A stretch of 64,000 nucleotides of DNA from Gemmatimonadaceae bacterium. Its GTDB lineage: Bacteria > Gemmatimonadota > Gemmatimonadetes > Gemmatimonadales > Gemmatimonadaceae. The translations under genes were made by a program, and so were the position numbers. Numbering within the stretch: the first letter of the stretch is position 1; every line of letters begins with the position of its first letter. Below are positions 51,825 through 60,864 of this stretch, piece after piece. Below the pieces are notes generated by a model. The model ran no database searches. It was given only the letters and a program-made list of their open reading frames with translations, and was not told where the DNA came from. The stretch is from contig JADZDM010000021.1 of assembly GCA_020851035.1 (NCBI GenBank), forward strand, positions 124,001 to 188,000, in the 5' to 3' direction.

Positions 51825-51955
51825 CGCAGTCACGTCGGCGCGCGTGGCGCATGCCGGCGACGTCCACGGCCCATACCGGCTGCGCGCGGTGGTGAAGTAC
51901 GACCGACAAGTGCGGCCGCGTCGGAGCGCGCGGCGGCGGGACCGTCGGCCGCCGC
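51825..51955 (+). repeat. Diverged duplicate of the 3' end of the chaperone-like gene
   Basis: A segment encoding TSARVAHAGDVHGPYRLRAV and VKYDR matches the end of the upstream gene (MTARVALPATLKGRYRLRAV, VEYGG; nt about 50440-50550). The block TACCGGCTGCGCGCGGTGGT is identical in both. The RAYT gene and its repeats lie exactly between the two copies. Confidence 0.75.
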
Positions 51956-51970
51956 ACACACCGGGGTGCC

Positions 51971-52954
51971 TCACCCCCCGCGCCGCACCCCGATGAGGAA
52001 TCCGCCGCTCCGGTGCGCCAGCGCGCCGCGGAACTCCCGCGTGGCGTCGGTGCGATAGTACTCGATGAATCGCGATCCCGAGCGGTACACCACGCCGACC
52101 TGGTGCCGGAAGACGAACCGCGCGATGTCGCGCGCCGGGATGGTGTACGGGCTGGACCGGTTGAACACCCCACCCTGCAACGTCGCATCGTACCCGACCA
52201 CGTTGAGCTGCGGCTTCAGGTACACCCAGACGCGTCGGCGTCGATCAGGAGCCACACTGAACGGCGTGCCGATGCGGCCGAGCATGAGCGTGGTGGCGAG
52301 CGTGGCCGCGGTGTTGAAGGTGCCGATCCGGGCCACCCCCGATGTCGTCAGGAGCACGGCATCGCCGGCACGGGCGACCTGCTCCTCGATCCCCACCTCG
52401 TAGTTCACGATCGCGTCGTTCCGCACCTGGTGCACCCAGCCGCGCGGCGTGGTGTTGCCGGTGTGGCGATGGATGAAGGTCTGGATGGCCGCGCCGCCGG
52501 CACCCTGGCCGATGATGCCCAGCGTCAGCGCCGATGTCACACGACGGCGGTGCAGCGTGTCCGTGGCGAGCTGCATCACGCGAAACTGCTTGGTCCCCAC
52601 GTACGGGTGGTCGCCATGCAGGATGCCTGGCGCCTTCAGGTCGCTCGGAGTGTACCCGTCGTCCTCGTAGGCTATGCCGACGCGCGACACGCTGCCACGG
52701 GGCGCGAAAAGGGCCCGCGCGATGGGCAGGCGCGCGAGACGCGGATCGATCACCTCGAGCACGAGCCCCTGGGTGAAGTACCGGTCCGTGGCGGTGAAGA
52801 AGTCATTGTCGTACGCCAGCCGCCAGGCATGCGGCTGGCCGGCGTCGCGCTCGACTCCGCTGGTGTTGACGGCCTGCGCCGCGACCGACGCGGCGGTGAC
52901 GAGTGCGGCGAGGAGGGTGACGGGGAGGGTGGCAACCATGGCGGATCTCGGCAT
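51971..52954 (-). CDS. Lipid A deacylase LpxR-family outer-membrane protein
   Basis: 327 residues with a signal peptide (VATLPVTLLAALVTAASVAA). LpxR/DUF2219 signatures: RLAYDNDFFTATDRYFTQGL (the 'NDnd.f..tDryyT.G' opening with active-site Asn-Asp), LGIIGQGAGGAAIQTFIHRH (His), TTPRGWVHQVRNDAIVNYEV ('P.GW..Q..ne...n..y') and a barrel-like alternating pattern to the end. LpxR enzymes remove the 3'-acyloxyacyl group of lipid A in the outer membrane, so this organism probably has lipid A; that is an inference. A small gene and a PepSY gene precede it on the same strand. Confidence 0.85.
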   Translation of the reverse strand: MPRSAMVATLPVTLLAALVTAASVAAQAVNTSGVERDAGQPHAWRLAYDNDFFTATDRYFTQGLVLEVIDPRLARLPIARALFAPRGSVSRVGIAYEDDGYTPSDLKAPGILHGDHPYVGTKQFRVMQLATDTLHRRRVTSALTLGIIGQGAGGAAIQTFIHRHTGNTTPRGWVHQVRNDAIVNYEVGIEEQVARAGDAVLLTTSGVARIGTFNTAATLATTLMLGRIGTPFSVAPDRRRRVWVYLKPQLNVVGYDATLQGGVFNRSSPYTIPARDIARFVFRHQVGVVYRSGSRFIEYYRTDATREFRGALAHRSGGFLIGVRRGG

Positions 52955-52961
52955 CCCTCAC

Positions 52962-53165
52962 TTACGCCAGACTCGCGCCGCCGGATCCGTTCGCGCGTTC
53001 GCGCCAGCACGCAGGTTCTGGGCGCAGGCAGGTCACGCACACCCCGCTGGACCACGCATGCCGGTCCAAGGCGTCGACCCGCGAGCGCGTCGCCATGCCG
53101 CGCAGCGTCGCGATCGAGCGCGACACCGGTCGGTCCAGTGGCGCACCACGCGTGGTGGCATTCAT
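52962..53165 (-). CDS. Possible small Cys-containing protein between PepSY and LpxR genes
   Basis: 67 residues from the ATG at 53165 (MNATTRGAPLDRPVSRSIAT). Near its end is GVCVTCLRPEPACWRER with three Cys. Codons are strongly GC at third positions, as in real genes here, and it ends 7 bases before the LpxR start, on the same strand, which favours an operonic small gene. A GGGGGGC run lies 5 bases before the ATG. No family is recognised, and the ORF could be spurious. The Cys residues could bind a metal. Confidence 0.4.
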   Translation of the reverse strand: MNATTRGAPLDRPVSRSIATLRGMATRSRVDALDRHAWSSGVCVTCLRPEPACWRERANGSGGASLA

Positions 53166-53259
53166 TGCTGCCCCCCGTGTCCGCCGAGGCTCGTGACGCT
53201 CCACCGACGGACGCAGTGCACGCGCGCCAGAGTCCACGCACCACGACGTCCACCTTCCT

Positions 53260-54390
53260 TCAACCGGACGGCTGGCCTCCACGATCGCGCGTCCGCAGTC
53301 GACGCTCCCGGATCCGCCCTCCCCAGGACAGGAGCCCGAGCGCCGGGAGCATCACCAGCGCGACGCCGGACACGAAGACGAGCAGTTCGCCTGTCCAGCC
53401 TGCGATCCGGCCACTGTGCACATCGACCAGCCCGGCCAGCAGCCAATCCCCGGCGGCAGCACGCTCCGGCCGCACGACACCGAGCACCGTGCCACAGGTG
53501 CTGATGGTCACGACACCCGCCCCACGGACCGGCATCGTCGACCCACGCCGTCGCAGCGTCACGCGATACACGCCGATCGAGTCCGCCGGTACGTCGAGCG
53601 TGCCGAGTTCGGTGCCGGGCAACACCGAGCGGGCCGTCGCGAGCACCTGGCCGGGCGTTACCGTGTGCGCGCTGCAGCCTGGCGCCGTGATGTCCGACCG
53701 GGTCGCGCCCAGCCGGAGGGCGACGGACCGTGCCAGTGCCTTGTCCGACATGAGCAGTCCGGACAGCGCCAGCGCGACGAGCGGGAGTGCCGTCCACGCC
53801 CCAAGCGCACCGTGCAGGTGTCGCGCCCGACCGGCCGTGCCACGGACGCCCCCCGCCCGGGGCGCGCGCACGCGGCGCCGTCGTGGCCACCAGGCGACGA
53901 CACCAGACACGGCGAGACCCGACAGCACCCAGGCCAGGAGCACGAGCACGCTCCACATGACGGTGTACGGCAGGAAGAACCCCATGTGCAGGGTCAGCGG
54001 GACGAGCGACCATCCGTCCTGCGCGATGAAGTGCGCGAGCGGTGCACCCGTGTAGGGCTCGACCACCACCACACCGGTGGCGAACTCACCGTCTCGCATC
54101 GTGGAGTACTGCATCGTCGGCGCCCCGATCCGCATCGGTGTCGCCAGGGGCGCATTGAAGCTCTCTATCGGCGGAAGCCGGCCGAAGCGGGCCTCGGCCT
54201 TCTGCAGCCAGGTGTCGGGTGAGACATACGCCGCGTCGGCGCGCTCAGCCGGCTGGGCGGGAATCCCGCGCTCGAGGGCAAAGAGGTACGGCGCGAGCAC
54301 GACGCCGGCGCCGGAGAGCCCGAGCATGCCGAGGTAGAGTCCGGCGGCGAGTCCGACCCATCGATGCACGCGGACCATCATCTGTCGCAT
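53260..54390 (-). CDS. PepSY-domain membrane protein
   Basis: 376 residues from the ATG at 54390, overlapping the regulator upstream by 13 bases. It has four transmembrane helices: VRVHRWVGLAAGLYLGMLGL ('hrwlGl..gl....GlsG'), LTLHMGFFLPYTVMWSVLVL, LPLVALALSGLLMSDK and LLVFVSGVALVMLPALGLLS. Soluble PepSY-type domains lie between them; the 'HRW' and 'WWPRRR' motifs are typical of the PepSY-associated TM family (ferric-siderophore reductase relatives). It may reduce or transfer electrons to metal chelates, but this is inferred. It is second in a GlxA / PepSY / small / LpxR operon. Confidence 0.8.
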   Translation of the reverse strand: MRQMMVRVHRWVGLAAGLYLGMLGLSGAGVVLAPYLFALERGIPAQPAERADAAYVSPDTWLQKAEARFGRLPPIESFNAPLATPMRIGAPTMQYSTMRDGEFATGVVVVEPYTGAPLAHFIAQDGWSLVPLTLHMGFFLPYTVMWSVLVLLAWVLSGLAVSGVVAWWPRRRRVRAPRAGGVRGTAGRARHLHGALGAWTALPLVALALSGLLMSDKALARSVALRLGATRSDITAPGCSAHTVTPGQVLATARSVLPGTELGTLDVPADSIGVYRVTLRRRGSTMPVRGAGVVTISTCGTVLGVVRPERAAAGDWLLAGLVDVHSGRIAGWTGELLVFVSGVALVMLPALGLLSWGGRIRERRLRTRDRGGQPSG

Positions 54391-55367
54391 GCGCGATCGC
54401 CTCCCGAATTCCTGAGCCGGAAGGCACGCCGGTATGCGCCGGGGCTCGTGCGCAGTGCACGACTGAAGTGCACCCGCATGTTGATCGCCGTGCCGAACCC
54501 GCACCGGCGGGCCACGTCCTCGATCCGCTCGTCACTCTCCTCGAGCCATTGGCGCGCGGCGGCAAGGCGCTGGGTGAGCAACCAGCGCACCGGCGACGTC
54601 GCGGATTCGCTCGCGAAATGCCTCGAGAACGTCCGCACGCTCTGCCCTGCGCGCGCCGCCATCTGCTCGAGCGTGATCGGCTCGTGCAGGTGTTCCAGCA
54701 TCCAGCGGCGCGTTGCGTCGAGCGGGCGCGGCAGCGTCTCGGGTCCCATCGGCCGCTGCGCAAACTGTGCCTGGCCACCACTCCGATGCGGTGCGACGAC
54801 CATGCGGCGCGCCACGGCGTTGGCGACGACCGCACCATAGTCCGCGCGCACGACGTGCAGGCACAGGTCGATGCCGGAGGCGATCCCGGCCGAGGTGAGC
54901 ACCTGGCCGTCATCCACGTAGAGCACGTTCGGATCGCAGGTGGTGCCGGGAAACCGTCGGCGGAACTCCGGTACGTCCATCCAATGCGTCGTCGCGCGGC
55001 GACCGGCCAGCAGCCCGGCCTCGGCGAGCACGAAGGCGCCCGAGCAGATGGAGACGATGCGCGTGCCGCGATCCCACGCGCGACGCAGGGCGCGCAGCGC
55101 AGCCGGTGGGAACGGGGTCTCGAGGTCATCCACACCGGGCACGACGATGGTGTGGGCCCGTTGGAGCGCGCGGAGTCCGTGCTCGACGAGGATCGAGAAC
55201 CCGGTGCTCGTGGGGATCGGCCCCGGCGTGTCCGCGCAGACCGTCAACGTGTAGCGCTGCACGCCAAGGTCGGGGCGCGGGTAGCCGAACACCTGGGCCG
55301 GCACCCCGAGATCGAACGGGACGACGGAGGGGACGACCAGCACCGCCACGGCGAGAGGAGCAGGCAT
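54378..55367 (-). CDS. GlxA-family transcriptional regulator (DJ-1/PfpI + AraC)
   Basis: 329 residues from the ATG at 55367. Residues about 1-190 are a DJ-1/PfpI class-I amidotransferase-like domain (VVPSVVPFDLGVPAQVFGYP, HTIVVPGVDDLETPF, TRIVSICSGAFVLAEAGLLA with the nucleophile Cys), and about 215-320 are two AraC helix-turn-helix motifs (ITLEQMAARAGQSVRTFSRH, IEDVARRCGFGTAINMRVHF). Such regulators control arginine, carnitine or glycine-betaine use in other bacteria and bind a small molecule in the N-terminal domain. It leads the PepSY/LpxR operon, and is divergent from a rhodanese gene at 55469; its promoter lies in the 101-base gap. Confidence 0.9.
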   Translation of the reverse strand: MPAPLAVAVLVVPSVVPFDLGVPAQVFGYPRPDLGVQRYTLTVCADTPGPIPTSTGFSILVEHGLRALQRAHTIVVPGVDDLETPFPPAALRALRRAWDRGTRIVSICSGAFVLAEAGLLAGRRATTHWMDVPEFRRRFPGTTCDPNVLYVDDGQVLTSAGIASGIDLCLHVVRADYGAVVANAVARRMVVAPHRSGGQAQFAQRPMGPETLPRPLDATRRWMLEHLHEPITLEQMAARAGQSVRTFSRHFASESATSPVRWLLTQRLAAARQWLEESDERIEDVARRCGFGTAINMRVHFSRALRTSPGAYRRAFRLRNSGGDRACDR

Positions 55368-55468
55368 GGCCAGATTATAGCGAATCTCGGCAAAGCAGCC
55401 AGTCGCGCCCCGGCCGATTGCCGTCCAGTATTGAGGCAGGTCACCACTTCCTCCGCCTGGGCTCCACG

Positions 55469-56383
55469 ATGCTGCCATTCCGTGCCACCGCGATCCTCGC
55501 CTCCGGGTCGCTGCTGTCCATGACCGTCGGCCACGCCCAGCGTCGCGCAGCACCGGCCACCGATCCGGCATCTGGGTTCGTCACGACGCCGGCCTGGCTC
55601 GCGAAGCACCTCGCCGATCAGGATGTGGTGGTGATCGAGGTCGTGGACAGCGCTGGGGTGCGACGGGAGCGCATCCCCGGCTCGCGCGAAATGGCGTACG
55701 TGCGGATGGTCGTCAGGCGCGACGGGCTCTCCACCGAGTTGCCGAGCGCCGACTCGCTGAAGCAGCTGTTCGAGGGGCTGGGTATCTCCGACCGGACCCG
55801 CGTCGTCGCGTACGCCGAGGAAGCACCGATGGCCACCCGGCTGCTGCTGACGCTGGCGAGCATCGGCCACGACAATGCCGCATACCTCGATGGCGGGCTG
55901 CCGCGCTGGAAGCGGGAGGGATACGCGCTGAGTACGGGCGAGCCACCCGCACCGACGCGCGGATCCATCACCGTCGCGCCCAGGCCGGCGCTGATCGTGA
56001 CGTCCGACTGGCTTGGCCCACGCGTGGGCACGCCCGGGCTGGCGCTGGTCGACACGCGCACCACGGGCGAGTACAACGGCACCGGAAACCGGAGCGGCAT
56101 GCCAAGCGCGGGGCACCTGGCTGGCGCGCAGCAGCTGGAGTGGCAGTCGCTGTTCTCCTCCGAGCGGCCGCTGGAGCTGCGGCGCCGGGACGACCTGCGC
56201 CGGTTGTACGCGACGCGGGCGAGGCCGACGGATACCGTCGTCACGTATTGCTGGGTCGGGTATCGAGCCAGCGCGACGTGGTTCGCGGCGCGGCTCCTCG
56301 GGTACGATGCGCGGTTCTACGATGGCTCGTACCAGGATTGGAGTCAGCGGACGCTCCCGGTGCGGTCGGGCGGCACGCCGTGA
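55469..56383 (+). CDS. Exported two-domain rhodanese-like sulfurtransferase
   Basis: 304 residues from the ATG at 55469, with a signal peptide (TAILASGSLLSMTVGHAQ). Two rhodanese domains: the first (about 30-150, VVVIEVVDSAGVRRERIPGS, TRVVAYAEEAPMATRLLL) lacks the catalytic Cys; the second (about 175-300) has ALVDTRTTGEYNG and TVVTYCWVGYRASATW, with the active Cys in the CW-V-G-Y-R-A loop. It resembles thiosulfate/3-mercaptopyruvate sulfurtransferases that have one active domain. Expected role is periplasmic sulfur transfer; the physiological donor is unknown. It is divergent from the GlxA-type regulator. Confidence 0.88.
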   Translation: MLPFRATAILASGSLLSMTVGHAQRRAAPATDPASGFVTTPAWLAKHLADQDVVVIEVVDSAGVRRERIPGSREMAYVRMVVRRDGLSTELPSADSLKQLFEGLGISDRTRVVAYAEEAPMATRLLLTLASIGHDNAAYLDGGLPRWKREGYALSTGEPPAPTRGSITVAPRPALIVTSDWLGPRVGTPGLALVDTRTTGEYNGTGNRSGMPSAGHLAGAQQLEWQSLFSSERPLELRRRDDLRRLYATRARPTDTVVTYCWVGYRASATWFAARLLGYDARFYDGSYQDWSQRTLPVRSGGTP

Positions 56384-56536
56384 CCCGCGCACGCGCACTG
56401 CCGGGCGTCGCGGGCATCGCGCAGACGTGAGTCTCGCGTGGCATTCCTGCGCTGATCCGGCGACGGGATGTGGTTCGGATGTGCGCACCACGGGGGACAC
56501 GCGACGGATAACGGACGTCTCCGCCGCCCGCCGCCC

Positions 56537-58345
56537 CTACGGCACCGCGCGACCCTTCCACACAAACCAGGGGTAGTCCGCCCTGTCGGCCCTCGGCACG
56601 CTGTCCACGACGACCATCTCGCAGTGCCGGGCGCCATGCTCCTCGGCAAAGCGCACGATGCTGCGGGCGTCGGCCGTGTCACCGATGAACGAGGCCCGCT
56701 CGCCGCAGGCGGCCGCGATCAGCGGGCGATCCAGGCCGGCACGGGCGGCCGCCCGCCGGTTGCCGGCGAGGTTCGAGCTCCAACCCAGGATGAGCCAGTC
56801 GTGGCGATTCAGTGTCGAGTTGCCGCCGATCGGCGACCACCAGTCCTGGGCAGGGGCCGACGACAGCGACGTCACGAGCAGTTCGGGCGCCAGTGCACCA
56901 AGTGTGGCGGTCGCCGCACGGCGCTGACGCCAGTGCCGCGGCGCACCGAGCGCGGCATCGAGCAGCGTGCACGCGGACGCGAGCGCCAGCGCGAGCGTGG
57001 CACCCGTGACGGCGCGCCGCGACGGCTGCAGCAGCACCACGACGAGGACGGTGGACACCGCGGTCGCCAGCCAGACCGGCTCGTACACCCGCGCAGGTGG
57101 AAACTTGGTCAGCACCGCGAGCAACGCGACGATACCACCACCGACACACACCGGGACCAGGGCGGTGACGCCGGCGCGCGTCCGGACGATCGCCGCCACC
57201 AGGACCAAGGCGAGGCAGAGCGCGAGGAAGGCGACGTTCAGCACCAGCCGGCCCAGTTTCGACCCGACCGCGACTGGGGCCGGCGGCGATGACGCCGCAG
57301 CGGGTGCGGCGGGAACCGCGCCGGCAGCCATCGCGGGCGCACCGACGACACCCTGTGCAGGGATGACAGGACGGCCCGCGACACCGGCGAACCGCAGCCG
57401 TAGCCGCGACGCGAGCGTCGCGCCGGACGGAAAGAGGCGGCGGTGCACCAGCTTCAGGTTGTCGTTCGAGAAGACCTGGGGGTCATCCGTCATGAAGTGG
57501 TCGAGGAGCCGGATGTCGTTCACGCTCCACACCTTCACCAGGTCCGCACATGCCTGGGGCGCGCAGACCCGCCGGTGCATCCCGAGATCGGTCATGGGCG
57601 CGATGAGTGCGAGTTGCTCCGCGCTCGCACGACGCTCGGCAGTGCTGCGCATGAACCACACTCCGTAGGTCCGGACACCGACCACGCCGAGCAGGGCGGC
57701 GCCGACCAGCACGGTGCCGGTGATCGCCGTCATGCGATCATGGTGCCGGATGGCCTGCGCGAACAGGATCGGCAGCGCGAGCAGGACACCCAGCACGGCG
57801 CCGTCGACGCGGTACATCGCCGCCAGCGCGATGATGGCCAGCGCGACCAGCAGCCGCGGGTCTCGCCACGTGTGCGCCGCCGCAGGCCGGACCCGCGACA
57901 CCGCGAGCGCGACGCCGGCGAACGCGAGGAGGATCGAGACCCTCGTGTACTGCAGGTGGAGCGCACCGAATGCGAGGATCGTCACGGCGCCGGCCGCCGC
58001 GAGGACCTCAGCGCCACCGCCCGTCACCAGCGTGCGGATGGCCGTCCACATCGCGAGCGCGGCGACGAGGACACCGCCGACGAGGCAGATGCCGTACCAC
58101 TCGATCCCGGGCACCCACGCATACGCCCAGTTCATGGCCGTGCCGAGCACCGGACTGACGTACATCAGGTCCGCCGAGCGCTCACGACCCGCGCCTGCGC
58201 CGCTGGCCCAGAGCATCATCTGGAGGTCGTCGTTCGCGTCGAAGCGCATCAACGGCGCCATCAGCGCGAGCCCAGCCAGGATGACCAGCGGCGCCAGGCG
58301 GGTCCGCTGCCGCGGTGCGCTGCCCGGGTCGTTCCCGAGCGTCAC
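56537..58345 (-). CDS. Polytopic membrane protein, GT-C-like, third gene of the sugar operon
   Basis: 602 residues from a GTG at 58345 that overlaps the upstream stop (GTGA). About 10-12 transmembrane helices (LAPLVILAGLALMAPLMRFD, WYGICLVGGVLVAALAMWTA, LVALAIIALAAMYRVDGAVL) with a large soluble loop at about 230-340 and a long C-terminal soluble part (about 480-602, LLVTSLSSAPAQDWWSPIGG). Asp-containing FDANDD near residue 35 recalls the first-loop aspartates of GT-C glycosyltransferases, but I cannot make an exact match. The preceding genes are a GT2 glycosyltransferase and a methyltransferase, so transfer of sugar from a lipid carrier is a reasonable guess. Confidence 0.6.
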   Translation of the reverse strand: MTLGNDPGSAPRQRTRLAPLVILAGLALMAPLMRFDANDDLQMMLWASGAGAGRERSADLMYVSPVLGTAMNWAYAWVPGIEWYGICLVGGVLVAALAMWTAIRTLVTGGGAEVLAAAGAVTILAFGALHLQYTRVSILLAFAGVALAVSRVRPAAAHTWRDPRLLVALAIIALAAMYRVDGAVLGVLLALPILFAQAIRHHDRMTAITGTVLVGAALLGVVGVRTYGVWFMRSTAERRASAEQLALIAPMTDLGMHRRVCAPQACADLVKVWSVNDIRLLDHFMTDDPQVFSNDNLKLVHRRLFPSGATLASRLRLRFAGVAGRPVIPAQGVVGAPAMAAGAVPAAPAAASSPPAPVAVGSKLGRLVLNVAFLALCLALVLVAAIVRTRAGVTALVPVCVGGGIVALLAVLTKFPPARVYEPVWLATAVSTVLVVVLLQPSRRAVTGATLALALASACTLLDAALGAPRHWRQRRAATATLGALAPELLVTSLSSAPAQDWWSPIGGNSTLNRHDWLILGWSSNLAGNRRAAARAGLDRPLIAAACGERASFIGDTADARSIVRFAEEHGARHCEMVVVDSVPRADRADYPWFVWKGRAVP

Positions 58346-59121
58346 GGGTGTCGTCCGACCACCGCGAACTGGCCACCGATGGGCAGCCAGCGCAGCAGTC
58401 GTTCGACGGGCCTGAGCCCGTAGAGTGCCGGTGGCAGGAACAGGTAGTGGATGACCCGGACGTCCACGAAGCCCGCAGCCTCGAACAACCCGACCGTCTC
58501 GCGGTGCGTGAGCAGCACCGCGTCAGCGTCGAACGGACAGGCATCGACCGCGCGCAGCGTCAGCGGGTTGCCCGGGTTGTGCTCGAACATCATGAAGATG
58601 CCGTCGCGGTCCAGGGCGTCGAAGATCCGCGCCATCCAGCCCGCCCGCGCCGCCGGGGGGATGTGGTGGAACACGCACGCCGCCACCGCCGCGTCGAAGG
58701 TGCCGATGCCTGCCGGCAGCGCCGACTCGGTGCCACGCGCGAACCGCGCGCGCGGCTGGCCCGTGGATGCCGCCGTGGCCGCCGCCCGCTCGATCGAGTC
58801 CGCCGAGGTATCGGTGCCCGTCACCTCGGCGTCCGGGTAGACCGTGCAGAGGGAGAACGAGAGGGCACCCACGCCGCAGCCGAAGTCGAGGATGCGGTGC
58901 CGTCCCGGCGCGAGCACCTGCCGCAGCACGTCCGCCTTGCGCCTGGCGTAGTGTGCCACGTCACCGCCCACCATCGCAACCGACTTCGCGACCACGGCGT
59001 CGTAGTTGTCGGCGTACTGGTCGAACAACTCGGCATTGGGGTCATGCGGCACCGGCGTCGCCGCCGCGTGGGCCCCGTGCTGCGCGGGCGGGAGCGGCCG
59101 CGGCGTCGCGGCGTCGCTCAT
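58342..59121 (-). CDS. Class I SAM-dependent methyltransferase
   Basis: 259 residues from the ATG at 59121, overlapping the GT2 stop by four bases. SAM-binding motifs: HRILDFGCGVGALSFSLCTV (motif I), AEVTGTDTSADSIERA (motif II), GTFDAAVAACVFHHIPPAAR (post-I/motif IV) and DGIFMMFEHNPGNPLT (post-motif). The family pattern is that of UbiE/Methyltransf_11 enzymes, and a 25-residue Pro/Ala-rich N-terminus precedes it. It probably modifies the same sugar, lipid or phosphorylated intermediate as the neighbours. The stop overlaps the next start. Confidence 0.85.
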   Translation of the reverse strand: MSDAATPRPLPPAQHGAHAAATPVPHDPNAELFDQYADNYDAVVAKSVAMVGGDVAHYARRKADVLRQVLAPGRHRILDFGCGVGALSFSLCTVYPDAEVTGTDTSADSIERAAATAASTGQPRARFARGTESALPAGIGTFDAAVAACVFHHIPPAARAGWMARIFDALDRDGIFMMFEHNPGNPLTLRAVDACPFDADAVLLTHRETVGLFEAAGFVDVRVIHYLFLPPALYGLRPVERLLRWLPIGGQFAVVGRHP

Positions 59122-60101
59122 GGGCCGCTCGTGATCGAGATCTGGTCGGCGCCGACGTATGCCCGCAGGTGCTCCTGCACGACGTAGAGGGGGCGCGCCT
59201 TCGACTGCATGAAGATGCGGCCGATGTACTCGCCCATGATGCCGAGGGCGATGAGCTGGATGCCGCCAAGGAACATCACGGCGACGAACAGCGCCGCCCA
59301 GCCGGGAACCCAGGCATTCGTGAAGATGCGCGCCGTGATCGCGTAGCTCATGCCGCCGAAGGCGATGAGCGCCGCGGCGAAGCCGCACCAGGTGGCGATC
59401 CGCAGCGGGCCGGTCGAGAAGCTCGACATCCCGTCGAGCGCGAAGGTGAGCATCTTCGTCAGCGGATACTTCGTGGTGCCGGCGAACCGCGGCTCGCGTG
59501 CGTATGGCAGCGGCTCCTGGCTGAAGCCGGCCCACGCGACCATGCCGCGGATGAACCGGTCGCGCTCGGGCATCCGGTTGATGATGTCCACCACCTTGCG
59601 GTCCATGAGCCGGAAGTCACCGGTGTCGACCGGGATGCTGATCTCGCTGATCCGGTTGAGGAGGCGGTAGAACAGGGCCGCCGTGGCACGCTTGAAGCGG
59701 GAGTCGCCCATGCGCTCCTGGCGCACGCCATAGACCACGTCGATGCCAGCCATCCACCGTTCCACCATGCGTGGAATGAGTTCCGGCGGATCCTGGAGAT
59801 CGGCGTCGATGAGCACCACGGCATTGCCGCGCGCATGATCGAGTCCCGCGCTGACCGCGACCTGGTGGCCGAAGTTCCTGGCGAAGGTGAGGACCTGCAC
59901 CTTCTCGCACCGCTGATGCAGTCCATGCAGCAGTTCGGTGGTGCCGTCGCAACTGCCGTCATCGACGAAGATGAGCTCGACCGTGAACTCCGGCCTGTTC
60001 CCGAGCACGTGCATCAGCCTCTCGAACGTGGCCATGATCACCTCGGCCTCGTTGAAACACGGAATGACGACGCTGATCAGGGGGTGACGTACACGTGCCA
60101 T
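59118..60101 (-). CDS. GT2 glycosyltransferase, polyprenyl-phosphate sugar synthase-like (GtrB/DPM1 type)
   Basis: 327 residues from the ATG at 60101. GT-A fold motifs: ISVVIPCFNEAEVIMATFER, ELIFVDDGSCDGTTELL, VLTFARNFGHQVAVSAGLDH and VVLIDADLQDPPELIPRMVE (DxD), with GDFRLMDRKVVD and DRFIRGMVAWAGF. Two C-terminal helices (TWCGFAAALIAFGGMSYAIT, FVAVMFLGGIQLIALGIMGE) match the membrane anchors of GtrB-like enzymes, which load a sugar onto a polyprenyl-phosphate carrier. It is first in a three-gene operon with the methyltransferase and the polytopic protein, which could then be the flippase or transferase. Divergent from the RiPP locus by about 760 bases. Confidence 0.9.
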   Translation of the reverse strand: MARVRHPLISVVIPCFNEAEVIMATFERLMHVLGNRPEFTVELIFVDDGSCDGTTELLHGLHQRCEKVQVLTFARNFGHQVAVSAGLDHARGNAVVLIDADLQDPPELIPRMVERWMAGIDVVYGVRQERMGDSRFKRATAALFYRLLNRISEISIPVDTGDFRLMDRKVVDIINRMPERDRFIRGMVAWAGFSQEPLPYAREPRFAGTTKYPLTKMLTFALDGMSSFSTGPLRIATWCGFAAALIAFGGMSYAITARIFTNAWVPGWAALFVAVMFLGGIQLIALGIMGEYIGRIFMQSKARPLYVVQEHLRAYVGADQISITSGP

Positions 60102-60864
60102 GGGAGAGAGGGACAGTGTGGAGGTGGTCACATCGGCGTGGCTACCAGAACAACAGCGGCGGTCATCCGCCCCGGAGCTATCACGACGGCACGCGTGATT
60201 TCGTCTCGGAAGGATGAGGCCGTTTCTACGTCTCCCTGCGTTCGCCTGCCCGGGCATTCGTGCGAACCGGGGCATGGCCGAGCGTAAGTGTCTACTTAGT
60301 CGCCAGTGCATCTTCAAGGCGCAGAATGGCCCGTCGCCCAGATATCCAGACAGCCACATCCATTCACTGGCGAGCGCGACCGCACTGAAGAAGTGACGTG
60401 TTCGTCTCAGCAGGCAGGATTCACGTCGCTCTTCCCGCGTTCTGAGATGCCCGCCGTGCGCGACCATACGGCAGCACTGCGCGAACCGGCACCTGCACGC
60501 CCTCATGTGCACCGGGCCGCCATGACCGCCGCACTGTGCCGCGACACCATCGCGTCGGGGATCACGACGCACGCGCCGTGCTGTCCGCGCAGTCACAGGC
60601 GCTGAGTGCGGCGTGCGTGTCACGTGCGTGGAACGCGCGCGCGTTTGCAGCGCGGGCGTCGATGGCACGGCGTGTGCCATGCGGCACCGCGCCGTGGTCG
60701 CACGACACCGGCACATGATCCGTGCGTCCCGCACCCGCCTGGACGACAGATGTCACACGCCTGTTTCCGACGGCAGCTTGCCGCCACCGGCACCACGGCG
60801 CAGGTTGCGGCAGCTTCAGTGCAGCCATCAGTCGACGCGGTGCCGGCATGCCGCTCACACGGAG
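60102..60864. other. Long divergent intergenic region
   Basis: No recognisable gene. It is less GC-rich around 60270-60440 than the flanks and contains the promoters for the leftward glycosyl operon and the rightward RiPP operon. I see no terminator, tRNA or repeat. A small RNA or leader could be hidden here, but nothing in the sequence shows one. Confidence 0.4.
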
